The position numbers and the translations under genes are program-made. Source: Antedon mediterranea (taxonomy: Eukaryota > Echinodermata > Crinoidea > Comatulida > Antedonidae). From it: a stretch of 64,000 nucleotides of DNA. Within the stretch, counting starts at the first letter, position 1; the number at the start of each line of letters is the position of its first letter. Below the pieces are notes generated by a model. The model was not told where the DNA came from, did not search any database, and worked only from the letters and a program-made list of their open reading frames with translations. Below are positions 23,069-33,461 of the stretch, one piece after another. The stretch lies in the NCBI RefSeq assembly GCF_964355755.1, contig NC_092678.1, forward strand, positions 17,458,922 through 17,522,921. The letters are read 5' to 3'.

Positions 23069-23761
23069 ATGAATTCTACTCAAAATCAATCCGGTAGTAA
23101 GAGAGTTTTTTCTTCTTCAAAAGGACAGAGTGCTGTATCTAATCGAGTAAAGATACACAAAGTTTCACATCAACATGGCACAGCAGTACCTTCAAATTGT
23201 ATGACGTGTTTAATGGCGATTCAACCCCCACCTCCAATGAACGTTGATTTCAATAATGTATCTAATACTGAAGAAGACGAACATTATAGATCGAGAATAA
23301 TTTCTGAAGAGGAGAGGATTTTATACGACGACACGTCATCGGTAGTTGACTACCACCTATTTCTAGCAAGAAAAGCCGATGTAGAAGATGAGGTAGAAGA
23401 TGAGGTGTTTGCAGAAGAGTACCTGAACCCTGTGCTGGAGGCGGAGATTAAGAAAGAAACTACCGAACTTGAGTACAAAGAAATAATGAGAACAATTGAG
23501 AAGGTTTTCATAGAAGAATTTATATTCATTCTGAAGGACATGGTTGAACGTTATAACTTTCACGGCTCAAGATATGAACAACTCCTAACATTTTTTCGAC
23601 CAATTCTGGCATTGAAACTTGTGGACAATAGCGCTACCCATTTTGAATGGGCGCTAAACTACTTTCATTTACGTTGCATCAATGTTGATGCGTTCGATAA
23701 AGCCATAAAGTTGATTACAAATGATTCAGAACTTTTTAATAAGATTCTTTACCAATTGTAA
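23069..23761 (+). CDS. unrecognised 230-residue protein of the palindromic element, left-arm copy
   Basis: The ATG at 23069 follows a strong splice acceptor by one base, so I prefer it to the longer frame that begins without ATG at 22988. The N-terminal 60 residues are basic and Ser/Gln rich, with a CMTC pair (residues 44-47) and a run of four Pro. The middle is strongly acidic (DVEDEVEDEVFAEEY, 104-118). The C-terminal half is predicted helical (about 122-230) and hydrophobic at intervals, ending NKILYQL. No signal peptide or membrane span lies in this frame. AATAAA is at 23893-23898. The right-arm copy encodes the same protein, so it has either been under selection or duplicated very recently. 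I do not recognise the family. A regulatory or accessory role for the element is a guess. Confidence 0.7.
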   Translation: MNSTQNQSGSKRVFSSSKGQSAVSNRVKIHKVSHQHGTAVPSNCMTCLMAIQPPPPMNVDFNNVSNTEEDEHYRSRIISEEERILYDDTSSVVDYHLFLARKADVEDEVEDEVFAEEYLNPVLEAEIKKETTELEYKEIMRTIEKVFIEEFIFILKDMVERYNFHGSRYEQLLTFFRPILALKLVDNSATHFEWALNYFHLRCINVDAFDKAIKLITNDSELFNKILYQL

Positions 23762-23769
23762 TTTGTACA

Positions 23770-24800
23770 AATTTAAAATAATATCTTAACACTTTTTTAA
23801 TTAATGTTACATAATTTTATAATTCTTATTTCTTTTCGGTAAATTTATTATTATTATGGTTATAAATTATATTGAAATAGAATGTGTGTTAAAATAAAGG
23901 TTGTGTTTTTTTCTTTTAAAAGCAACAAGAACGAAAATGAAATTTGATCTTTGCGTGTTATTTAAGTATTTGATTTATTTTTTTTAAATTTTCATTTGGG
24001 TGAATGAGGGTAATGAATATGAATGAGTACTTAAGAAAAGTATATTAATATCCTAAGCATCCTGATAGTTTTGGTGGTATGGACCGACTTTATCAAAATG
24101 TAAAAGACGATTTAAATATTACCAAGAGACAAGTTCAAGACTGACTGAACAAGCAATACATTACACACATCCATTCAACGTAAATTCAAACAAAACTGGG
24201 TACTTGTAAGTGCTATTGATGAACAATGGGGAATGGATTTGGAAAAATAACGTGTATAAAATTTGATTCAGACAAACTGTTTGCAAAATCAAAGGTTTGA
24301 CTCTAGATTTCTAAAAATCAAAGGAAGTCAATTTTGAAATAGTTGGTAGCATGGTACGAGGAATCGGACTGGAAAAAATAACAACAACTAATCCTAACAA
24401 AATAAACCGTAAACCAAAATCTCACTTAATATTTATTTTTTATAAATTTGTAAAAGTAGTTACCCTATTTTAATTCATGGTAAATTTATTTTTCGAATTA
24501 ATTTAATTTGTTTTATTTTCTGTTGAATTTTTATTATTATTATGTTTGTAAAGTGTATTGCAATAGATTTGTTTAATAAAATAAATTATGTTTTGACTTA
24601 ATTTATGTCAGTGTAAATTTGTAAAAGTAGTTTTCCTATTATAATTCATGATAAGTTTATTTCTTGACTTTGCTTAATTTTTTCTTTTCTGTTAAAGTAG
24701 AATGTGTATTGAAATACATTTTGTTTTTAACATCAACAACAAAAATGAAATTTGATCTTTGCGTGTTGTTTAACTCGTGTATGAAGTTTTTGAATTTGTT
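23770..24800. repeat. three diverged copies of a gene 3'-flank (about 200 nt), left arm
   Basis: The pattern TTTATTATTATTATG...GAAATAGAATGTGT...GAAATTTGATCTTTGCGTGTT, seen after the 230-residue ORF (23820-23960), recurs near 24480-24600 in part and 24610-24780 nearly whole. The same series is mirrored at 25440-26470. Confidence 0.6.
24025..24250 (+). pseudogene. Polinton-type integrase N-terminal fragment, left arm
   Basis: In one frame: YPKHPDSFGGMDRLYQ, then ITKRQVQD and LNKQYITHIHST. After a frameshift: NWVLVSAIDEQWGMDLE. This order (PKHPxSxGGxD, a helix-turn region, then xxIDxQWxxDL) is that of the N-terminal part of the retroviral-like integrase of Polinton/Maverick elements. At least three stops or frameshifts are present and the catalytic DDE core is missing. 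It therefore cannot work, but it identifies the parent family. Confidence 0.7.
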
Positions 24801-25004
24801 AAATGTAATTGCAAACATACATATTAAATGATTGTGATTAAAAATATTCTGTTTACTTTTTATTTTTTATTTTAAACAGTAGTATTTTTAACAGTAGTTA
24901 TATTTTATATATAGGTAATATTACAAAAATAAACATACAAAATGTATAAAGCATAGACTTATTAAATTTAAATACAATTTCTTTATTTCAAAATGAATTT
25001 CATT

Positions 25005-25236
25005 CAATTTCATCTCTCTAATTAATTTTAGATGTGTTATCATTTATCTAAAATGTATATTTCTCAATAATAAGCATTTACTTTATAAATTTGGTAAAAA
25101 TACATTTATAATATTCCTTCTTATTGAAAGTGTCGTTACAAACCGTGCGTCTCAAATTTGTTTCCTTTTGTGTGCGTTTTTATATCAGTACGTATTGTGT
25201 CTTTCTTAAAAGATTTAAAATTGAAAACACGTATAA
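25005..25236. other. unique spacer of the palindrome
   Basis: This is the only non-inverted part of the element. It is AT-rich with no ORF. Arm sequence TTTCAAAATGAATTTCAT stops at about 25004 and resumes inverted at about 25237. Confidence 0.8.
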
Positions 25237-25990
25237 AATGAAATTCATTTTGAAATAAAGAAATTGTATTTAAATTTAATAAGTCTATGCTTTATACATT
25301 TTGTATGTTTATTTTTGTAATATTACCTATATATAAAATATAACTACTGTTAAAAATACTACTGTTTAAAATAAAAAATAAAAAGTAAACAGAATATTTT
25401 TAATCACAATCATTTAATATGTATGTTTGCAATTACATTTAACAAATTCAAAAACTTCATACACGAGTTAAACAACACGCAAAGATCAAATTTCATTTTT
25501 GTTGTTGATGTTAAAAACAAAATGTATTTCAATACACATTCTACTTTAACAGAAAAGAAAAAATTAAGCAAAGTCAAGAAATAAACTTATCATGAATTAT
25601 AATAGGAAAACTACTTTTACAAATTTACACTGACATAAATTAAGTCAAAACATAATTTATTTTATTAAACAAATCTATTGCAATACACTTTACAAACATA
25701 ATAATAATAAAAATTCAACAGAAAATAAAACAAATTAAATTAATTCGAAAAATAAATTTACCATGAATTAAAATAGGGTAACTACTTTTACAAATTTATA
25801 AAAAATAAATATTAAGTGAGATTTTGGTTTACGGTTTATTTTGTTAGGATTAGTTGTTGTTATTTTTTCCAGTCCGATTCCTCGTACCATGCTACCAACT
25901 ATTTCAAAATTGACTTCCTTTGATTTTTAGAAATCTAGAGTCAAACCTTTGATTTTGCAAACAGTTTGTCTGAATCAAATTTTATACACG

Positions 25991-26216
25991 TTATTTTTCC
26001 AAATCCATTCCCCATTGTTCATCAATAGCACTTACAAGTACCCAGTTTTGTTTGAATTTACGTTGAATGGATGTGTGTAATGTATTGCTTGTTCAGTCAG
26101 TCTTGAACTTGTCTCTTGGTAATATTTAAATCGTCTTTTACATTTTGATAAAGTCGGTCCACACCACCAAAACTATCAGGATGCTTAGGATCTTAATATA
26201 CTTTTCTTAAGTACTC
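25991..26216 (-). pseudogene. Polinton-type integrase N-terminal fragment, right arm
   Basis: Mirror copy of 24025-24250 with the same stops and frameshift, so decay preceded the arm duplication. One visible difference is GGTGTG for GGTATG near 26160. Confidence 0.7.
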
Positions 26217-26479
26217 ATTCATATTCATTACCCTCATTCACCCAAATGAAAATTAAAAAAAAATAAATCAAATACTTAAATAACACGCAAAGATCAAATT
26301 TCATTTTCGTTCTTGTTGCTTTTAAAAGAAAAAAACACAACCTTTATTTTAACACACATTCTATTTCAATATAATTTATAACCATAATAATAATAAATTT
26401 ACCGAAAAGAAATAAGAATTATAAAATTATGTAACATTAATTAAAAAAGTGTTAAGATATTATTTTAAATTTGTACAAA

Positions 26480-27172
26480 TTACAATTGGTAAAGAATCTT
26501 ATTAAAAAGTTCTGAATCATTTGTAATCAACTTTATGGCTTTATCGAACGCATCAACATTGATGCAACGTAAATGAAAGTAGTTTAGCGCCCATTCAAAA
26601 TGGGTAGCGCTATTGTCCACAAGTTTCAATGCCAGAATTGGTCGAAAAAATGTTAGGAGTTGTTCATATCTTGAGCCGTGAAAGTTATAACGTTCAACCA
26701 TGTCCTTCAGAATGAATATAAATTCTTCTATGAAAACCTTCTCAATTGTTCTCATTATTTCTTTGTACTCAAGTTCGGTAGTTTCTTTCTTAATCTCCGC
26801 CTCCAGCACAGGGTTCAGGTACTCTTCTGCAAACACCTCATCTTCTACCTCATCTTCTACATCGGCTTTTCTTGCTAGAAATAGGTGGTAGTCAACTACC
26901 GATGACGTGTCGTCGTATAAAATCCTCTCCTCTTCAGAAATTATTCTCGATCTATAATGTTCGTCTTCTTCAGTATTAGATACATTATTGAAATCAACGT
27001 TCATTGGAGGTGGGGGTTGAATCGCCATTAAACACGTCATACAATTTGAAGGTACTGCTGTGCCATGTTGATGTGAAACTTTGTGTATCTTTACTCGATT
27101 AGATACAGCACTCTGTCCTTTTGAAGAAGAAAAAACTCTCTTACTACCGGATTGATTTTGAGTAGAATTCAT
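26480..27172 (-). CDS. unrecognised 230-residue protein of the palindromic element, right-arm copy
   Basis: The predicted protein is identical, residue for residue, to the left-arm copy at 23069-23761, and both genes point toward the centre of the palindrome. The start ATG is at 27172-27170 behind the same acceptor. The promoter TATAAA is at 27523-27518 and TGACGTCA at 27557-27550. The integrase fragments nearby are dead in both arms while this ORF is open in both, so the gene is the only protein the element can make. Function unknown. Confidence 0.7.
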   Translation of the reverse strand: MNSTQNQSGSKRVFSSSKGQSAVSNRVKIHKVSHQHGTAVPSNCMTCLMAIQPPPPMNVDFNNVSNTEEDEHYRSRIISEEERILYDDTSSVVDYHLFLARKADVEDEVEDEVFAEEYLNPVLEAEIKKETTELEYKEIMRTIEKVFIEEFIFILKDMVERYNFHGSRYEQLLTFFRPILALKLVDNSATHFEWALNYFHLRCINVDAFDKAIKLITNDSELFNKILYQL

Positions 27173-27517
27173 CCTGATAGATAATAACAGCAGGATAAAG
27201 AACAGATGACTAAATGTTAAAAATCTAAAGCAGGAAAACTGTACTGTTTTCAAATTAACAATGTGTATATATATATAGTAAATCAGGTACCGTGTTAAAA
27301 ATAAAATAATTTAAATATATCATACTTAATTCAATAATTCTTAGAATAAATACCAACGCAATTACTAAGTATTCATTAAAACACTCTCATATTAATAATA
27401 AAAATATATTAATATTCACGAATATTAAAACATCTCATTACTTATTCATTGGACTGAGATCGCTACGCTTACAAAAACAACGAATTATGATTGGTAGATT
27501 AATTCATTAGCGCTATG

Positions 27518-27557
27518 TTTATAAGGAATCTTATTGGTTCATTGCCTGATGACGTCA
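27518..27557 (-). promoter_or_regulatory. promoter module of the right-arm gene
   Basis: Mirror image of 22685-22724, with CRE, CCAAT and TATAAA in the same order. Confidence 0.5.
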
Positions 27558-28606
27558 CATACCCGCTAAAATCACAGGATTTGAAAAAATAGACAGCGGA
27601 TTGATGTTATGATTTTGTTCTTATACAAACATAAAAAAAGCAGTAATTAAAGCTGATTAAACTTGTAGATGTTATTCATTAAAATATACTATAATATCAG
27701 ACTTCTCAATGAAGGTAAGCACATTATTTTTAATTTTTATTTATTTATTTATTTTTTACCATCTTTATATATTGAAGGAATACCCTTAAAAAATAATGCG
27801 GTTATGTAACTAAACGAAAAAAAACAAAAGGATAAAAAACTAGTAAAATAATTAAATAACTTTTAATATCTTTGAATATCTCAACAAGGACAACGAATTC
27901 TAATTTCATTAGCATTATGCTTATAAGGAATCTTATTGGTTCATTGCCGGATGACGTCACATACCCGCTAAAATCACAGAATTACAAAAAACGATCTGTC
28001 CACGCCTCACATGTAAACTAATTCCATGGAAAGACAGCGAATTGATGTTATGATTCCTTATACAAGCATAAAAAACAGTAATCAAAGCTGATTAAACTTG
28101 TGGATTTTATTCATTAAACTGTACATCAGACTTCTCAATGAAGGTAAGCACATTGTCTTTAATATTTAAATGTAAATATTTATTTAAACATTATGTAATA
28201 CATGTATTACGTTTAAACATTATACGTAAAACTATCACTCATTTACTAATTATTCATTAAAACACCCCTCATATTAATAAAAATATATTAATATTCATGA
28301 ATATTAAAACATCTCATTACTTATTACTTATACATTGGACTGAGATCGCTAAACAAATTAATTAATTCATTTATTCATAAATAATACCCTTAAAAATATT
28401 AATATTCATAAAAACTACTTTTAAAATATTAATTATTCATAAAAACTACCCCTCATAATTAATTAATTTATTAATTTATTAATAAATAATACCCTTTAAA
28501 ATATTAATTATTCATAAATACTACACTCATAATTAATATATTAATATTCATTAATTAATTTATGAATTATTCATTGGACTGTACGGTATATATTACTACT
28601 ATTATT

Positions 28607-29756
28607 GTCTCGTTTCTAACAATATCGGAATTTTTACCTGGATGAAGTCTCTTTTGCAAAAAGAAGCTTTGTGTTATGTTTGTTTAGAAACCTCTTACCA
28701 TTACGTTTGTGAATTTCTTCCAATTGATCAATTGTTTTTGCAGAGGTTTTTTAAAGATTTTAGGTTGTCCAGGGAGCGTTTGTTTGCCAAATTCTCTGCA
28801 ATCTAAGGTTGTGTCTAATTTTCAATCAAGTAAAGAGCTTAAACTAGAGTATGATTAATTACTGTAATTGAATATTTAATTAATGGCAGTAACATAGCGT
28901 AGATTATAGAGTATAGACAGCGATTCAGATTAATATTTGTTATAAAATCAAACAACAAACGTAAAAGACTTTAGTATATAATAGCGATCTTCCTTGTATT
29001 AGCTATAGTGTTTTATTTTAGAATTTTTGCAAGTAGTGTTTCTCTGTTTTAAAAGTATCTTCTATCAAATCGCCTAAAAAAAGCCTAATCAGGTTAATAC
29101 ATTATACTTTTTCAGTAACTTAGGGGTTATTAGTTTACAATACGTCGCGAAACGCGTTACACTTAGCGACTGACGCGTTTATTTTTTTTCAATATTTATA
29201 ATACAATTATGAATTATTAATTTTTAAAAAACATTAAAACCTAAATAACCTACTGAATACAAAATATATTCATTGTATCCTAATTTCAAAAGTAATATTA
29301 AACGCACCCATTTTTTCGAATTAGCATACTCAGGGATGTATTGTCCCACAAAAGCATGAAAAAAATACAGATTTTTTATTATTCTTCATTTATCAGACTT
29401 ATAATAGGCCTTTTTTTAGTTTTAATCAAGTTAATCAATTCCATAGAAAAGACCGAAATAATAATGGTCCTACTTATAAAAAGACAAAATAAACAGATTA
29501 ATTTCAACACAACCTCATTGAACTGCCAGCGCAGCAAATTTGACTATTTCCTTTTTCAAGTAAATATATTTCTTAAAATCCAATTAGTCAATGTGAATAA
29601 CTCTTATGTGAAATTAAAATGGCATATTCAACAAAAAATTCCAACAAATTATTTTTTCAAGGGATAATATATCTTCAATTCTCATTTTACTTATATTTTC
29701 AGGTTAGCCTAAAATAATTTCTTGCACCGTACCAATTAAATTTAAAAATAACTCAC
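28607..29756. other. non-coding stretch between palindromic element and CUB exon
   Basis: No supported exon. The 108-codon plus-strand frame at 29341-29667 is Lys/Asn/Ile-rich and looks like chance AT-rich sequence. A GTAAGAG donor-like site lies on the minus strand near 28697, without a convincing exon. Confidence 0.5.
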
Positions 29757-30098
29757 CCGGTGGAACAATTACTGCTGTAACTGTTGCATTAAATCCTCTC
29801 TTTGTTATAATAACATCAGTAGATAAAGAAATCCACATTGTGTTGTTGTTGGAAACTAGAGAATCAAATGTTGAACCTGTAAACCTGATTTTATTTTCAT
29901 TTTCTGCAAATGCTATATCCAAATAATCAAATTTGTTCTCCAGTTGAAAGTCGTTGAACTCAATACGAATAACCAACTCTGGAGAGGTTGTAACCATCCA
30001 TTCACACTTTAAATTGTTGTCGTAGTTCTTCGGATAATTAGGAGACCAAAATACATATGATGAGTTCTCAGATTCAAGATGAATATCCTTGTTACATT
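29757..30098 (-). CDS. CUB-domain exon
   Basis: 342-nt minus-strand exon. The acceptor is CTCTTGCAG ending at 30099 and the donor GTGAGT starts at 29756. It encodes a full CUB domain: first Cys in ECNKDI, then FWSPNYPKNYDNNLKCEW, LVIRIEFNDFQLE, FDYLDIAF, TMWISLSTD and GFNATVTAV. The first disulfide pair is present and the second Cys pair, normally after the FDYLxI strand, is absent, as in some CUB domains. CUB domains mediate protein or Ca-dependent ligand binding in secreted proteins. It enters in phase 1 (G|AA) and leaves in phase 1, and so joins directly to the signal-peptide exon at 31448-31541. Downstream exons were not found; whether they include the LRR exons beyond the palindromic element is open. 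Confidence 0.88.
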
Positions 30099-30129
30099 CT
30101 GCAAGAGAAATAAGATAATAATAATACAC

Positions 30130-30289
30130 GGAATGTAGGCCTATTGTTACTATTGTATTGATAGAAATATAGCGTGATTAATAATTTAGGTAATCACAAT
30201 ATTTGATATTTTCAAAATAACCTTAAAGGTAATATATCCGGCTAATCCTGCATATCTAATTGTTAATGATGGTTTTAATATGATAGGCC

Positions 30290-30320
<31 letters not shown>

Positions 30321-30480
30321 GGAAATAATAATAGTTCATTCTTATAGCGCATTATAAGCAAGCTCTCAATGCGCTGCACATTATTACCCCGGGAATTGTT
30401 TTGGATAATACACGTATGGAAACATACTCCCATATTACTAGTTATTTTTACCTATCCATGTGATTTTATATATAGTTTTA
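30130..30480. repeat. microsatellite (AATGAT)n and dispersed repeat
   Basis: AATGATAATGATAATGATAA at about 30293-30320 precedes a CTTATAGCGCATTATAAGC...AATGCGCTGCACATTATTAC segment. I recognise the latter as a dispersed repeat type of invertebrate genomes. Confidence 0.5.
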
Positions 30481-30904
30481 ACAACAATTATTGTCTTTTA
30501 ATCAGGCCGTGCTACAGTATAAAATAGGGTACACAAAATACATGAAATTACATTAGATTACAAATGTACAAATAGTAATTAATCAGTAATTGCCCCGGCC
30601 CAGTTATCCCATTTATAAAAGTGTGAATTTTATCAATTATTACCTATTGATGAAAAATATTTGATTTGTTTGTAAAATTTGGTAAATAAATCGAGTCCGT
30701 TTACTACCAGGTGTCCAGTTCTAACTGTACAAGGAAAGTTAGCACCTACTCTTAACCTAAATCTGCACATGCGCCAAAGCTTGGTGTTCACAAACATGTG
30801 TGTACCAGGTAAATACGATTTACCAATAACATTCTTAACTTAATGTAAAATTAAATAAACAACAATCGTCTGACTGACTTCATGTTATTGTTTAAACTCA
30901 TAGT

Positions 30905-31295
30905 CAGATAATTTTTAGTATGTTAGAGAAAGAGAATCACGATTGATAAAGAGAGATAAACACATTTGAGTAAAATTATGATTTCCAATGAATTCTTAAA
31001 TGTTGACAATTAGTTGGGCAATAGTTTTTTATAACTTTGTTTTACAGAATTGTAGTTTTCTGTAGAAAAGGAATCACGATTGCCCAAGATAGAAATGATT
31101 TTGTAAAATTGCGGGGAATTAAAATTTCAAATCCACACATTATAAGTTAATTTTTTTTTAAATCAGTCGGGCAATTGTTACTATGTTCTACAGTATTGAC
31201 CAGTTTTCTGTAGAAAGAGAATCACTATTGCTCAAGATAGAAACGATTGTGTTAAACTGTGGAGAATTACGACTTTCAATGAATTCTAAGATATT
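30905..31295. repeat. three diverged tandem units of about 140-160 bp
   Basis: Units share GTAGAAA(A/G)GAATCAC(G/T)ATTG, AAGATAGAAA(C/T)GATT and TTTC(A)AATGAATTC. They lie inside the intron between the signal-peptide and CUB exons. Confidence 0.6.
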
Positions 31296-31447
31296 TTTTT
31301 GATATTAAAAGTAAAACAAATTGAAGAATTGGAAACCATACTCACGAATAGAACAGCTTGAAAACGAGATATACAATAATGATAGCTACCAGCAGTATAA
31401 TTATTTCACAAATAATAATTATTAAAAAAAAAGTATAGTACCCATAC

Positions 31448-31541
31448 CAGGATCAAAATCACCACTAGAGTAATCTGATGATGATGAAGAGCTTGAAAAC
31501 GGTACAACAACCAACAGCATAATAACGCTAAAGATAAACAT
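31448..31541 (-). CDS. signal-peptide first coding exon of the CUB gene
   Basis: The minus-strand ATG at 31541-31539 encodes MFIFSVIMLLVVVPFSSSSS then a short SDYSSGDFDP linker, before the donor GTATGG at 31447. A hydrophobic core of about 12 residues and a Ser-rich cleavage region make a typical secretory signal. The exon leaves one base (G) that joins AA of the CUB exon at 30098 to give a Glu codon, so the splice is in frame. The 89-codon frame in the track of this region is a different frame and not coding. Confidence 0.75.
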
Positions 31542-32179
31542 CTTGTTACGTAATTTTGTACTGATTCGTTGACGATTTTTACGAAATTCCGTAAGTTCAC
31601 TGACTCGTATTCACGAATTAAACTTACCTCCGTGATTATTTCCAACTCATAATACTTGTTTTCGGTGGTCTTCATTAAATTATGATTTTGCTTTTAGACA
31701 ATTTACAAAATTGATTAGATAAATCGTTTCACCAGGCCTATACTTAATAAATTATGAGTTTGTTACTGATGTTGCTAGCATTATGTTATTCTACAATAAT
31801 TCTAAACTTTGTACGATATACGCTAACTAAGATCTGGTAGAAGCGTTGTAAATAAGATTTAGTTTATTTTCTTCTCCTTTTTTCAGACAAGAGATAAAAA
31901 TGGATGTGTGTCGATATATAGTTTTCGTTAACTGGTGACGTAGGTCTACACGTCATTGTATACACAGTTACAGTGGGATTTATTCATAATAATAAGAAGA
32001 GAAGATCAATACGAGTCCATCTGTTAAAGTCTTATTTTTTCCATTAGTTGTATACATAATGTATATATATATACATTAACGTATTTCATCGTAATAGTTA
32101 TTTTTCAAAGAAGTAATAATTATTAAATCTTCTTTTCTGCTTTTTTTCCAATTTAATGAGGTGAGTTGTAATTTTGACC

Positions 32180-32284
32180 TTAGAAAAAATCCTGACATGA
32201 CGGGAATTGAACCTAGGACCGTTTGAGTGGTAGTCAAGCATCATAACCACCAACCCACAACTCAACTCCAGATCTATGTTAAAC
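32180..32284 (-). mobile_element. tRNA-derived SINE
   Basis: Minus strand: GTTGGTGGTTATGATGC (A box region), then AGGTTCAATTCCC (B box), then a body running toward 32100. Secondary structure is incomplete for a tRNA. Confidence 0.55.
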
Positions 32285-32467
32285 CAAAAGTAGTATCTGT
32301 TTGTTGCTTTCATTATGTTCATGTCAAACACACACATAGTTATTCATTTTAGTGGAGTTGATGAATAAAATTATTTCAATACTAACAATTCACTCCTTTG
32401 CTAACGTACTTCTAGACAAATTGTTGATAAATAAATCATGATAACAACCTCATTGTTCTTCTCTCCT

Positions 32468-32770
32468 CTTATTATATAAAGTTTGGTTCCCAATTGGACG
32501 CAACGTAAGAACGTAGATGCAACGCAAGCGAGTTGACCAGTGACAAGCGACAGTTCGAATAATCCATTGCTTGTGATTGGTCAAATCCCTTTCGTCGTGT
32601 GTCTAGTGAGAACCAAGTTTAAAAGATAGCGTAAAGCTTGGTTCCCATGTAACGCAACGCGATTTGACCAATCTCAAGCGATGGATTATTCCAACAGTCG
32701 CGTGTGATTGGTCAACTCGCTTGCGTTGCGTCTACGTCCTTGCGCTACGTCCTAGTGGGAACCGAGGTTT
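32468..32770. mobile_element. two adjacent copies of a short inverted-repeat (MITE-like) element
   Basis: Unit 1 (about 32468-32623) and unit 2 (about 32637-32768) are each bounded by TTGGTTCCCA and TGGGAACC-type ends. They contain GACGCAACG and the (near-)palindromic GTTGACCAATCACAAGCGA block. A third copy, split by extra sequence, lies at 50625-50957. Confidence 0.65.
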
Positions 32771-33282
32771 AAGGCTGTGTTTCCCCCGCAGCGTAACACA
32801 ATTGATCGGTCAACCAAACAGATGATTAAAACAAAAATAAAGTGTGCATTCACAACGCAACAATGTATCTTTTATGTAAACAATTATCGCATTTATCCGA
32901 AATATCTGATTCTTCAGGAACTTTATCGGTTAATTTGTATCGATAAATATCTTATTTAATATAATTGTATCTTAATTATCTTATCCTATTTTTCTTATTT
33001 TGATATTTAAATGTAAATGTCATTGTACCTATTATTAACTGTAGTTTAGCGCATCTCGCTGACCTGGTTTAATGTTTTTAATATCAAAGCGTCAACAATT
33101 GCAGGGAAGATTAATGACCATTAGGTAAACCCGATTGTTTACATTTTATTTTCTGAATCACGTTATTATGTATAAATATGTTTTAAATAAATAAAATAAA
33201 CGTTTTAAATGTTTATTCAATATTGCCGCGCGCCAACAACAAGGTTTATTTTTTAAAAGTTTGTGCTTTCTTGTCGAAAAAT

Positions 33283-33461
33283 GTTTGAGCTTTGTATGAC
33301 TATCAAAGTAAAGATGGGAAGCCTATAAACTTTCAGAAAGGGCAACGGTTTACCTTGCTTGACAAAAGCAACGGTCATTGGTGGAAAGTTATGTCCGATC
33401 AGTCACAAAAGATGATAGTGAGGTTCCTCATGTATGAAAATAGGGGTTCCGTAGGATTTTA
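33283..33461 (+). pseudogene. SH3-domain fragment
   Basis: In frame from about 33288: ALYDYQSKDGKPINFQKGQR, then FTLLDKSNGHWWKVMSD. These carry the ALYDY, (I/L)xFxKG and WW signatures of an SH3 domain, a Pro-rich-peptide-binding module of signalling proteins. A stop lies just upstream in frame, and the C-terminal strand (expected G.VPxxYV) is only recovered by changing frame (DDSEVPHV, then back to YENRGSVGF). The bases before it end in AG, so it could be an exon, but the frame changes favour a pseudogene or processed fragment. I cannot name the parent gene with certainty; the DGKxxxFxKGxR...WW pattern recalls ARHGAP-type SH3s. Confidence 0.5.

Larger units (their letters stand above)
21642..28600. 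mobile_element. Polinton/Maverick-derived palindromic element with 6-bp target-site duplication
   Basis: Two arms (about 21642-25003 and 25238-28600) are inverted copies of each other, differing by very few bases (for example a 1-nt indel near 22829), with a spacer of about 230 nt (25005-25236). The ends are AGTAGTAATATATACC and its complement, and the flanking hexamer ATTATT occurs at 21636-21641 and again at 28601-28606. Long terminal inverted repeats, AG...CT ends and a 6-bp target-site duplication are the published hallmarks of Polintons. Each arm holds an integrase remnant and one intact gene. No capsid, protease, ATPase or DNA polymerase B genes are present. I read it as a short non-autonomous derivative made almost entirely of two inverted arms, apparently mobilised as a unit. 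Confidence 0.8.

Noticed and set aside
23350-23563. Minus-strand frames opposite the 230-residue gene, and their mirror at 26678-26891
   Set aside because: Shadows of the real gene with low-complexity products; no independent evidence.
28620-28810. Possible LRR N-terminal cap exon on the minus strand
   Set aside because: A donor-like GTAAGAG exists, but no frame shows the expected C-x-C...C pattern.
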